From NCBI GenBank assembly GCA_016794465.1, contig JAEUKA010000100.1:85542-149541 (forward strand): a stretch of 64,000 nt of DNA. Direction: 5' to 3'. This DNA comes from Myxococcales bacterium. GTDB lineage: Bacteria; Myxococcota_A; Polyangia; Palsa-1104; JAEUJZ01. Below, one piece after another: positions 44,026-51,828 of the stretch. The notes under the pieces were generated by a model. It was not told where the DNA came from. It did not search any database and worked only from the letters and a program-made list of their open reading frames with translations. Position 1 is the first letter of the stretch. The number at the start of each line of letters is the position of its first letter. A program made the translations under genes and the position numbers.

Positions 44026-46494
44026 ATGCCAGATGCACCCACCCCTTCGCAAGAGGACCACTCACTAACGGCTCTGTATTTGCAGATTGTGCAAAGCCGT
44101 CCCGATGAGCTGGCAGTCCTCTCTGCAAGTGAAAATCTGTCTTATCGTGAGCTACACAACCGGGCCGTGGTAGTGGCCCAAGCACTGCGACGGCTGGGGG
44201 TCGAGCGCGGGACCTTGGTGGGGCTGTACCTGCCCCGCTCCACGTGGTCCATGGTCGCGGTCCTCGGCACCCTGCTGACGGGCGGGGCCTACGTGCCGAT
44301 CGATCCCAACTATCCGCCGGACAGGCAGCGCTTCCTCCTCCACGACTCAGAGGTGAAGGTGGTGATCACGTGCGGTTCGCTCGTCCCTGCGACGGTCGAT
44401 CTGCAGCACCACTTGGTGCTCGATCTGGACACGCTTGCTGGCGCGGCGCCCGAGCCGGGGTTTGTGCCGACGGAGTCCGCCGCGTCGGATCTGCTGTACG
44501 TGCTGTATACGTCGGGTAGCACTGGCCGACCGAACGGAGTCTGTGGAACCCACCGTGCCACGCTCAACCGGCTGCGCTGGGGATTTGCGACCTTTCCCTT
44601 CGATCGAGCGGCTGGCGAGGTGGTCGCACACCGCTCCTCGCTCAACTTTGTCGACTCGGTGGCCGAGATCTTTTCGGGTCTGCTCAGCGGAGTCCCGACG
44701 GCGCTGCTCTCTCACGAAGAAGTGAGCGACCTGCATCGGCTGATTGCCAGCCTGCGACACTTTGCGGTGACCCGTCTGACGGTGGTGCCGACGGTACTGG
44801 CGGCGCTGCTGCGCGCGACCCCGAGTCTAGAGCGAGCACTGCCCCGGCTCCTGCTGTGGACGAGCAGTGGCGAAGAGCTGTCCCTCTCGCTGCTTCAGCA
44901 CTTTCGCGCGGCGCATCCGTCGGCCACCATGATCAACATCTACGGCAGTACCGAGGTCACGGCGGATGTCACCTATGTGGTGTACCCGCCCGAAGCGCCG
45001 CTGCCGAGTGAGCGGGTGCCGATTGGGGCCGCGATGGCCGACGCCGAGCTGCTGATCCTGACGGAAAACCTCGCGCCCGTGCCCGATGGTCAGAGCGGGG
45101 AGCTGTACGTCGGTGGCCCGGTGCTGTCGCGTGGCTATCTGCGTCGGCCCGTCGAGCAGGCTCGTCGCTTTGTGCCCCATCCGCTGCGTCCCGGCGAGCT
45201 GCTGTTTCGTACCGGCGATCGAGTCCGCCGAGGCAGCGACGGTCTGCTCTACTACCTGGGCCGCCAAGACAATCAGGTCAAGCTAAACGGCGTTCGCATT
45301 GAGCTAGAAGAGATCGAGCGTGTGCTGACGCCGAGCTGCCCGGGGCTGCGCGAGCTGGCGGTGGTGGTCCACGAGGAGCCCGATCAGCCGCTGTCTCGAC
45401 GACTGTGCGCGTTCTATGCGCCGGAGGAGCTCGACCCGGCACCGCTGCGGGCGGCGGCGTCGCGACTGCTCCCGGCGAGTATGTTGCCGACTGAGTACCT
45501 GGGTACGCCGCGCCTGCCGCTTTTGCCCAATGGCAAGCTCGATCGCAAGACGCTCACCGAGTGGGCACGCCGCAGCACCCGTGAGCTACGACCCGAAGAT
45601 GAGCCGCAGACCGACACCGAAAAGCGACTGGCCGCCCTGTTCGCGGCGGTGCTGGGCCGCAACTCGATTGCGCGCCAGGATACGTTCGCGGATCTGGGTG
45701 GCAGCTCGCTGGCGCTGGCCGAATTGCTCGTCGGACTGGACCGTGACTTTTGCAGCGGCGGCCTGGAAAGCCAGCAGGTCTATCAGCACCCGCTCCACGA
45801 GATCGCCTCTTGGCTCGACGGTGGGGAAGCGCCCAAGATCAGTCCGACACATCGGCCCGGCTTTGAGCTTCACCTGCTGACCCCGGCGCGACTCGGTGCC
45901 GAGCAGGCCATCTTGCTGGCCGCCAAGATCGACGAGGAACGCGAGCCGCTCACCGCCGCCACCAACCTGACCATTGACGATCAGGTGCCGTACGTCTCCC
46001 CGATCGTACATGCCGGCCTGGCCGAAGGGCTGTCGTTTCTGGCGCAGGCTGCGGGCACCCAGCAAATCCTCGGCTTCTGCTTGGCCCACGACTACTGCAC
46101 CCCGGCGGGAATCTCGCTCAGCGAGGCTTCCCCACGGCTCCGGCCCACCATCGCCATCCTCACCGAGCTAGAGGACTCCTACGTGCACCTGCGGGGCCAG
46201 CCTGCTCCCGGGGAAGTGATCCAGCTCGCCATGACCGGTACCGTACCTGGCGTCGCAGGCTACGAGATTGCCCGACAGCTAGAGCTCCGTGTCATGGAGA
46301 CAGCCCGGCTTCGCGGATATCGTCGAGCCGTCACCATATGTACCAATCGAGTCACTTCAATTCAGGCACTGCGGGCTGGATTTGTTCAAGTCGATTCACG
46401 CCCATATGCCACCTATGAATTTGAAGGAAAGCGCTTTTTTGCGGCCATTGCGGAAGTCCACCACGAGGCCGTCTTGTTTGAAAAGGAGCTGTGA
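44026..46494 (+). CDS. Ebony-like adenylation-thiolation-GNAT amide synthetase
   Basis: 822 residues in three parts. The adenylation domain (about 15-515) has A3 LYTSGSTGRPNGV, A5 INIYGSTEVTAD, A7 LFRTGDRV, A8 GRQDNQVKLNGVRIELEEIE and A10 LPNGKLDRK. The thiolation domain (about 525-600) has its Ser in FADLGGSSLALAEL. The C-terminal 210 residues resemble a GNAT/arylalkylamine-acyltransferase domain (REPLTAATNLTIDD, ILGFCLAHD, LRGYRRAVTICTN). Aligning to GrsA by eye, the pocket reads V-D-A-T-W-S-I-A-D-K: Asp235 is lost and Asp lies at 331, as in beta-alanine-activating domains. The order matches insect Ebony, which joins beta-alanine to amines. I infer a beta-amino-acyl amide synthetase; the amine is unknown. 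Confidence 0.82.
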   Translation: MPDAPTPSQEDHSLTALYLQIVQSRPDELAVLSASENLSYRELHNRAVVVAQALRRLGVERGTLVGLYLPRSTWSMVAVLGTLLTGGAYVPIDPNYPPDRQRFLLHDSEVKVVITCGSLVPATVDLQHHLVLDLDTLAGAAPEPGFVPTESAASDLLYVLYTSGSTGRPNGVCGTHRATLNRLRWGFATFPFDRAAGEVVAHRSSLNFVDSVAEIFSGLLSGVPTALLSHEEVSDLHRLIASLRHFAVTRLTVVPTVLAALLRATPSLERALPRLLLWTSSGEELSLSLLQHFRAAHPSATMINIYGSTEVTADVTYVVYPPEAPLPSERVPIGAAMADAELLILTENLAPVPDGQSGELYVGGPVLSRGYLRRPVEQARRFVPHPLRPGELLFRTGDRVRRGSDGLLYYLGRQDNQVKLNGVRIELEEIERVLTPSCPGLRELAVVVHEEPDQPLSRRLCAFYAPEELDPAPLRAAASRLLPASMLPTEYLGTPRLPLLPNGKLDRKTLTEWARRSTRELRPEDEPQTDTEKRLAALFAAVLGRNSIARQDTFADLGGSSLALAELLVGLDRDFCSGGLESQQVYQHPLHEIASWLDGGEAPKISPTHRPGFELHLLTPARLGAEQAILLAAKIDEEREPLTAATNLTIDDQVPYVSPIVHAGLAEGLSFLAQAAGTQQILGFCLAHDYCTPAGISLSEASPRLRPTIAILTELEDSYVHLRGQPAPGEVIQLAMTGTVPGVAGYEIARQLELRVMETARLRGYRRAVTICTNRVTSIQALRAGFVQVDSRPYATYEFEGKRFFAAIAEVHHEAVLFEKEL

Positions 46495-46883
46495 TGCCGG
46501 TGCTCCCTCATCACAATGTGTATACCCGGCTTGGAGTCTCGCTGATCCACGGTGTGGGCGTCTTTGCCATCCGCCCAATTCCAGCGGGGACCATGATCTT
46601 TGAAGGTGACGAAGCCGAGATCATCTGGGTCAACAAAGCCGACCTGAAAGACTTAAGTCCAGCAGAGCTGAAGCTGTACGAGTTCGGCCTGGTTCGCGGC
46701 GACTCGGTGGCTTGTCCAAAGAGCTTCAACAACCTGACCCCGGGCTGGTTCGTGAACCACAATGAGAACGACCCCAACCTAATCTACGACTCAGAGCAGT
46801 ATTGTTATTTCGCGGCCCGTGACATTGCGGTCGGCGAAGAACTGACTGCAAACTACCAGTCATATTCTGACAACATCATTTAA
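46494..46883 (+). CDS. SET-domain protein
   Basis: 129 residues. The ATG at 46494 overlaps the previous stop (TGATG) and has AAAAGGAG upstream, so it is translationally coupled to the A-T-GNAT gene. It is essentially a bare SET domain: GVGVFAIRPIPAGTMIFE, NHNENDPNLIYDS (the SAM-binding NHxxxPN-like motif) and YFAARDIAVGEELTANYQSY. SET enzymes methylate protein lysines, and in some cases histidine. Here the tight coupling suggests a role in the locus, either modifying a partner protein or a small amine. Post-SET Cys are absent. Confidence 0.85.
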   Translation: MPVLPHHNVYTRLGVSLIHGVGVFAIRPIPAGTMIFEGDEAEIIWVNKADLKDLSPAELKLYEFGLVRGDSVACPKSFNNLTPGWFVNHNENDPNLIYDSEQYCYFAARDIAVGEELTANYQSYSDNII

Positions 46884-46896
46884 ATACAGAACAGCT

Positions 46897-47079
46897 ATGG
46901 TTTCGCACCAACATCTGGCGCAGGCTTTTGTAGATATCGCGAAACGATATCCTGAGCAAATCGCAGTCCACTCTTCGCAGCAGTCGCTCACGTATCGGCA
47001 GCTGCTACGCCGCGCCAGCCAAGTCACGCGCGTACTGCGCAGTCGTGGGGTTGAAAGCGGTACGCCAGCGAGTGCTTAG
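46897..47079 (+). pseudogene. truncated second adenylation domain (N-terminal 60 residues)
   Basis: The frame begins with ATG 13 bases after the SET gene. It aligns with the start of the adenylation domain of the A-T-GNAT protein: QAFVDIAKRYPEQIAVHSSQ against YLQIVQSRPDELAVLSASEN, then LTYRQLLRRASQVTRVLRSR and GVESGT against GVERGT. It stops right after GVESGT, before core A2, and is followed within 40 bases by the end of a convergent gene. No continuation appears in the other frames. It is a deletion remnant of a once longer synthetase gene. Confidence 0.8.
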
Positions 47080-47115
47080 CCCCGCCGGCTCCATGCGCGG
47101 CGCTCACGTACTTGC

Positions 47116-48618
47116 TCAGCGACGCCGAAACAGCAGCACTGCCGAGAGCTCCCGACCTTGCTCAGCCGGCATCGGCGGACCCGCCACCAGCTCCCAGCCC
47201 AAGTCGGACATCGTCTGCACAAACAGCGCCCGGTCGTGCCGACGAAAGCGAAACATCGAAAAGACCCGCTCCCCTTGACTCTGCGAGCGCACCGTCGCCA
47301 GCACCGTCAGCGTGTAGCTGCCCTGAATCGGCGCCGGGTCCAGCCGACACGTCATGTGGATCTCGCGCACATCCGGGCAGCTGCGCCGAATCGGACCTTC
47401 CAGCCAGCGCGCCGTCGGCTTCGGAATCTCTCCCCGCAGCGCCGGATCGTTTGCCATGATCTCCTCGGGCGTCCGTCCCCAGCCCAGCTGCAGATCCAGC
47501 ACCAGATAGTCCTTCGGTCGGGCGATGGCGTTCAGGTTGTCCAGCACAAACTGCGCTTCATCATCCAGGTTCGCCAGCGTACAGCCAAGGATTGTGTAGA
47601 TGCGCGTCCGCTGCTGCGTCCGTGACGGCTGATAGTGCAGCTGCGTGTACGAGCCCAGACGATGAAAGTTCCCCTGCATCGCCCAGATGTGCATCCCGGC
47701 GATCCCGCCCAGCGTATCCACCGCATGCTTATACGCAACACTAAGCAGCGGCTGACTGATATCGAGCAGGCACAGATCGACATCCACTTTGGGCTGCATT
47801 GCGATCAGGTCTTGGACCAGCTTGGTTTCCAGCACACCATTGCCGGCTCCCAGCACAATTACGTTCAACCCAACCCCGGCACTGTTCGCAATGATCGCTC
47901 TGGCGATATCGTGAAGCGGAATCTTGGCCTGATGAGCCATCGTCACCGCTGACGCCCGCGTCATCGCCATGTAGTCGAGCGCACTGTGATGATCGAGATA
48001 GGCACTGGTCTGCTCCACCAGCCCCCCCGCACCTTGGAGAAAGCGCGCCAGATCCTCGACGAGACGGACCCCATCGTACCCCGGCGTCACATACCAGTTC
48101 ATCGTCCCCGCTGGCTGCTGTTCAAGCGCGCTGACCGCGTGGCTGTGATCGATGGGCAGCGGCAGCTCACGCAGGATCGCCAGATCGGCCCACGTCAGCT
48201 GCAAGGCATCGACCGCCATCAGCCGCAGCAGCGTGCCGCGCGTGGGTCGAGTCCGGGCCGTCTCGATGAACTTGATGGTCGCTTCCGAAAGACCGGTCTT
48301 TTTGCCCAGCGCCGCCCGACTCAGCCGTGCCTGCAGCCGCCGGTCCTTGAGCAGCTTGCCGAACTGGAGCAGGGTCTCTCGCGACAGCCCAGCGTCCCGA
48401 CGACTGGGCAGTCCCGAAACCAGCCGGCTCTTGACATCAACAAAGTGGGAGATGTCATGGAGGGTTTGCAGATACGACTTTGCAATATCCGTATCTTCTC
48501 CCGATTGCACCACGCGCTGAAAGTATGCAATCAGCGCATCGGTATGTAAACGCATGTTGGGTGACAGCGCGTGTTCAGCTACAGAGATCTCTGGGATGGG
48601 GGCAACTTCGGCAGTCAT
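47116..48618 (-). CDS. XRE helix-turn-helix fused to EgtD-like methyltransferase
   Basis: 500 residues. Residues about 85-155 form an XRE-type HTH (LLKDRRLQARLSRAALGKKT, GLSEATIKFIETARTRPT). The C-terminal part (about 210-500) resembles the histidine-specific methyltransferase fold of EgtD: VIVLGAGNGVLETKLVQDL (SAM loop), DLCLLDISQPLL, IYTILGCTLANLDDEAQFV, DYLVLDLQLG and the C-terminal SYTLTVLATV and FRFRRHDRALFVQTMSDLGW. The fusion suggests either a ligand- or SAM-sensing regulator of the locus or a bifunctional enzyme-repressor. It converges on the truncated adenylation gene. The family assignment comes from motif pattern, so the methyl acceptor is unknown. Confidence 0.75.
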   Translation of the reverse strand: MTAEVAPIPEISVAEHALSPNMRLHTDALIAYFQRVVQSGEDTDIAKSYLQTLHDISHFVDVKSRLVSGLPSRRDAGLSRETLLQFGKLLKDRRLQARLSRAALGKKTGLSEATIKFIETARTRPTRGTLLRLMAVDALQLTWADLAILRELPLPIDHSHAVSALEQQPAGTMNWYVTPGYDGVRLVEDLARFLQGAGGLVEQTSAYLDHHSALDYMAMTRASAVTMAHQAKIPLHDIARAIIANSAGVGLNVIVLGAGNGVLETKLVQDLIAMQPKVDVDLCLLDISQPLLSVAYKHAVDTLGGIAGMHIWAMQGNFHRLGSYTQLHYQPSRTQQRTRIYTILGCTLANLDDEAQFVLDNLNAIARPKDYLVLDLQLGWGRTPEEIMANDPALRGEIPKPTARWLEGPIRRSCPDVREIHMTCRLDPAPIQGSYTLTVLATVRSQSQGERVFSMFRFRRHDRALFVQTMSDLGWELVAGPPMPAEQGRELSAVLLFRRR

Positions 48619-48893
48619 TGGTGTTTTACTTAACTGATGAGTCTGCTACGGTGTGTTGTCTTTGAAGAGTTGGCCGGTCAATCGATCGGCTCGAATCGAC
48701 CGACAAGATTGCACAACACGCCGAGCAGGTCGAGATCCAAACCAACAATCATTGCAAATTTGTTTTGCAACAGGCGGACGCAGGTTGGAATAGATGGTAT
48801 CAGTGCCCAGGCAGCGTAATTCACAGTTAGTTGGAGTGAATCCGAGCCGACTGCATCCCGATAGGCTGTTTCCGTTAGAACCAGCCGGCCTGC
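48619..48893. other. AT-rich intergenic region upstream of the XRE-methyltransferase gene
   Basis: 275 bases, clearly more AT-rich than the window average, between two minus-strand genes. It should hold the promoter of the XRE-methyltransferase gene; I see AT-rich stretches (TTTTACTTAACTGATGAG) but no convincing hexamer pair. No gene is supported. Confidence 0.35.
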
Positions 48894-50303
48894 TTATTGT
48901 ACCCAGTTGATGCTCTGATGCGATCTGGGTGTCAGCCCAAGGATCAGGCCAAGCGTCGCCCCACCCACCACGACCCCACCGATCGCCCACAGCCACCACT
49001 TCTTGTACAGCGGCCGCTGGGTCGGCTTCTGCTGCGTCGCGTCTTCGTCACTGGTGCCATCGCCAAGCTGGACTTGCAGCGACACGGTACGCTCGGGCTC
49101 AATCAGGATCTCTCCCTGATACGGCGGCAGTCCCGGCGAGCGAACCTCGATCGGCACCCGGCCCGCCCATGCTGGCCGCTTCAGTGGCGTAATGCCCAGC
49201 TTGCGATCGCCGACGAAGACCTCGGCCCGCGACGGCACACTGCTGATCTGCAGGCTGCCACGCGGTCGCTGCCCCGCCTGTTCCAGCATCTGCGCCACCG
49301 TGGTCCCAATCGTCGCCGCCGCTTTGACCACCGTGCAGCTTGTACAGAGCGGATTGGCGCTCACCGCCCGATCCCCCACCGCAACATCAATCAGGGACAG
49401 GTGCAGCCGCCAGTCCGACTGCTGGCCAAGCCCGCTGTGCTCAGAGTGCAGCAGCAGCACGTACTCCGCCCCACTGCGCCGGCCCAGCTCTTCCTGACAC
49501 AGCAGCGAGTCGAGACAGCCGGCCAGCTGCGGCGCAATTCCCAAGGCCTGATCGCGCTTTTTCACGATGTGCCCCGAGTCATGCGCCGACTGATCCACCG
49601 CCTGTTCCAGCTGACGAATCGCCCCGCCATCGAGCCCTCGGTAGTGCGGGAGCCACAGCAGCAGCGGCGCCTGGGACAGCGTGATGTCATCGCTATCGAC
49701 CGAGCTGCGCAACAGCCAGCTCGACCCCGAGTGAATGTCCAGGTCCTGCTGCTTGCGCCGCCCCGCCAGCTCCAGCACCACTTGATGCTTGCCCGCCGAC
49801 AGCAGCAGCGGCGCCGACAGCGGCAGCGTCCCCACCAGCCGCTCATCGACCAGCACCAGCGAGCCCCGCTCTCCCAAAATCAGCGCCTCCCCCGACGGCG
49901 GCAGCGGCTCATGCAAGGCCCGCGTCACATCGCTGCGCTCCTCCGGCAGACCCCCTTCCCGCTCGGCTGCATAGCGACGAAACAGATCCACCGCTTCAAT
50001 GCTGCGCCGCTCGATGTAAGCCAGGTGCCCCAGCAGATACAGCGTCTCGATGTCCCCGCGCAGCCGGTACGCTTCTTCCAGAAGCTGATAGGTCAGCGAC
50101 AGCGCATTCTGCTGAATCGCGCTCTGCGCCGCTTTGAGCAGCTGACTGGCGCGGGCCGTCGCCACACTATCGGCCACCTGCGCCACGCTGCGCGGGTCGG
50201 GCTTGGCGAGCGCTCGCGGTGACAACAGCAGAAGCCATGGCAAAACTAGCCATGCCCAGACACAGGCCACACCACGGCGCTGTGCAGCGTATTGCCCCCG
50301 CAT
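48894..50303 (-). CDS. PEGA-domain protein with signal peptide and C-terminal TM helix
   Basis: 469 residues. The signal peptide (LVLPWLLLLSPRALA) is followed by a helical, TPR-like region (ALSLTYQLLEEAYRLRGDI, LYLLGHLAYIERRSIEAVDL). A first PEGA-like beta segment lies at about 150-200, and a PEGA domain at about 345-410 (GSLQISSVPSRAEVFVGDRK, LGITPLKRP). The C-terminal TM helix is WWLWAIGGVVVGGATLGLIL. PEGA proteins are cell-surface or envelope proteins common in Myxococcota. The role is unknown. It is monocistronic. Confidence 0.8.
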   Translation of the reverse strand: MRGQYAAQRRGVACVWAWLVLPWLLLLSPRALAKPDPRSVAQVADSVATARASQLLKAAQSAIQQNALSLTYQLLEEAYRLRGDIETLYLLGHLAYIERRSIEAVDLFRRYAAEREGGLPEERSDVTRALHEPLPPSGEALILGERGSLVLVDERLVGTLPLSAPLLLSAGKHQVVLELAGRRKQQDLDIHSGSSWLLRSSVDSDDITLSQAPLLLWLPHYRGLDGGAIRQLEQAVDQSAHDSGHIVKKRDQALGIAPQLAGCLDSLLCQEELGRRSGAEYVLLLHSEHSGLGQQSDWRLHLSLIDVAVGDRAVSANPLCTSCTVVKAAATIGTTVAQMLEQAGQRPRGSLQISSVPSRAEVFVGDRKLGITPLKRPAWAGRVPIEVRSPGLPPYQGEILIEPERTVSLQVQLGDGTSDEDATQQKPTQRPLYKKWWLWAIGGVVVGGATLGLILGLTPRSHQSINWVQ

Positions 50304-50412
50304 CCTTCAAACATCTCACAAACCTGGGCCTCTGACCACAGGCCACTGCCGCAGACAAGGGTTGACGTAGCCGCCTGCTTTTTGGCATCCCACTAGCCAT
50401 GCTGCCAACCAG

Positions 50413-50431
50413 TTTTAGATTCATTCTAAAA
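50413..50431. promoter_or_regulatory. PerR/Fur-like operator upstream of ahpC
   Basis: TTTTAGA-TTCAT-TCTAAAA is a perfect 7-5-7 inverted repeat 83 bases upstream of ahpC. Its layout and AT-rich arms match the Fur/PerR box pattern (TTATAATnATTATAA). A Fur-family regulator gene lies 1.4 kb downstream in the same direction (51829-52266), so it is the likely binder, giving peroxide-responsive control of ahpC-ahpD. Confidence 0.7.
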
Positions 50432-50513
50432 TTAGGTCCAAGCTGAGTTACAGTTCCCTTCACATCCGCAACCAACCAGCGCCTACAAGAAGGCGCCCAC
50501 AGGAGAACCGAGC

Positions 50514-51035
50514 ATGAGCATTCAAGTTGCCTCCCCAGCCCCCTCGTTTAAGGCCCAGGCCCTCGTCGGCAAAGAGTTCAAGACCGTCTCCCTTTCCGAC
50601 TACGCCGGCAAGTGGGTCCTGCTGATGTTCTACCCGATGGACTTCACGTTCATCTGCCCGACGGAGCTTGTCGGACTCAATGACAAGCACGGCGACTTCG
50701 CGGACCGGGACTGCGTGGTCATCGCCGCCAGCACCGACACCGTTCACTCGCACCTGGGCTGGACCAAGGCCGATGAGCGCCTCGCCAACCTCAAGTACCC
50801 GATCCTTGCTGACGTGACCAAGTCGATCTCGCGCAGCTACGGCGTCCTTCTGGAAAACGAGGGCTTCGCGCTCCGTGGCACCTTCCTCATCGATCCGAAC
50901 GGCGTGCTGCGCTGGTCCTGCGTCAACGACGGCTCGGCTGGCCGAAGCGTCGACGAGATGCTGCGCGTCCTCGATGCCCTACAGACCGACAAGCTCTGCC
51001 CCTGCAACTGGAAGAAGGGCGACGCCACCCTGTAG
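50514..51035 (+). CDS. ahpC: alkyl hydroperoxide reductase C / peroxiredoxin
   Basis: 173 residues. The peroxidatic Cys48 is in MDFTFICPTELVGL, the catalytic Arg region is GTFLIDPNGVLRW, and the C-terminal resolving Cys are in KLCPCNWKKG, the AhpC form that works with AhpD. It reduces peroxides in the cytoplasm. It is preceded by a PerR-like operator and followed by ahpD, with a terminator-like hairpin between them. Confidence 0.93.
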   Translation: MSIQVASPAPSFKAQALVGKEFKTVSLSDYAGKWVLLMFYPMDFTFICPTELVGLNDKHGDFADRDCVVIAASTDTVHSHLGWTKADERLANLKYPILADVTKSISRSYGVLLENEGFALRGTFLIDPNGVLRWSCVNDGSAGRSVDEMLRVLDALQTDKLCPCNWKKGDATL

Positions 51036-51091
51036 TCGCCGTCACGGTGGAGCCCGGTCAAGGCCGGCTCCTTTCGGACGATCTGTCACCA

Positions 51092-51141
51092 AGGGCTGAG
51101 CGACGCGGGAATCAACCCTCGCGATGCGCAGCCCTTTTTTG
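51092..51141 (+). terminator. intrinsic terminator or attenuator between ahpC and ahpD
   Basis: AAGGGCTG at 51092-51099 pairs with CAGCCCTT at 51130-51137. Inner arms are interrupted around CGCGGG...CCCTCGCG, and the hairpin is followed by a run of six T. The next gene has its own strong ribosome site (AGGAGGGG) 16 bases further on. This is the form of an intrinsic terminator, so ahpD may be made at a lower level than ahpC. Confidence 0.7.
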
Positions 51142-51157
51142 TTAGGAGGGGACTGCG

Positions 51158-51760
51158 ATGAAGATTTCTCAAGAAGAACTTGATGGCGCGCGGACGCGGG
51201 TCGCCGAGCGCTTTGCCACCCAGGCGGCACCCGCCGTTCTATCGAACCTTCCCGGTGAAGTGGTCCGCGATGCGGCGCTGAACCTGGCCCGAGCACTCGA
51301 TGGCGACACTGCCATCCTGTCGCGCGGCGATCGACTCCTGATTGGCTTCGGGGTGGTGGTGGCGCGGACCGGTCAGCCGGGACAAGGCCTGGCAGCCTGG
51401 CTCGCCGAAGCGGCCAAAGTCGCGGGCAAGACCGAGGAAGATCTCAGCTCGACCGCCGCCGTGGCCGTGGCCTGCGCGACCTACAACGGCTATTACAAGT
51501 TTCGATCGCTGGTTGCCGACGGAAAAGAGTTTGACGCCTTCCAGCCGGCCCTGCGCGCCAGCCCCTTTGTACGATCCTCGCTGAGCAAAGCCCTCGTCGA
51601 GCTGATCTCCCTGGCGATCTCGGTCATGAACGGCTGCAGCCAGTGCGTAAACGGCCACGTCCAGACCGTCAAAGCGAGCAGCCTGCCAAATCCCGCCGCC
51701 GCCATCGACGAAGCCGTGCGCATCAGCGCTGTCCTGGCAGCGCTCTCCGCCTGGAACTAA
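51158..51760 (+). CDS. ahpD: AhpD-like alkylhydroperoxidase (carboxymuconolactone decarboxylase family)
   Basis: 200 residues, all-helical. The redox motif CSQCVNGHVQ holds the CxxC pair and downstream His; FDAFQPALRASPFVR and ATYNGYYKFRSL match AhpD. AhpD is the reductant of AhpC in organisms lacking AhpF. The start ATG has a strong AGGAGGGG. The context with ahpC and a Fur/PerR-type gene makes this a peroxide defence locus. Confidence 0.9.
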   Translation: MKISQEELDGARTRVAERFATQAAPAVLSNLPGEVVRDAALNLARALDGDTAILSRGDRLLIGFGVVVARTGQPGQGLAAWLAEAAKVAGKTEEDLSSTAAVAVACATYNGYYKFRSLVADGKEFDAFQPALRASPFVRSSLSKALVELISLAISVMNGCSQCVNGHVQTVKASSLPNPAAAIDEAVRISAVLAALSAWN

Positions 51761-51828
51761 CCACACCGTCCACGCTTACTCACTCGCTGCGCTTGTGGCG
51801 GAATGAAGAGAGGACGAAACTAGAGTCC

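Noticed and set aside
43698..44042. Minus-strand frame of 114 codons between the MFS and A-T-GNAT genes
   Set aside because: No ribosome site, Cys/Arg/Trp-rich composition typical of a chance frame, and overlap with both neighbours.
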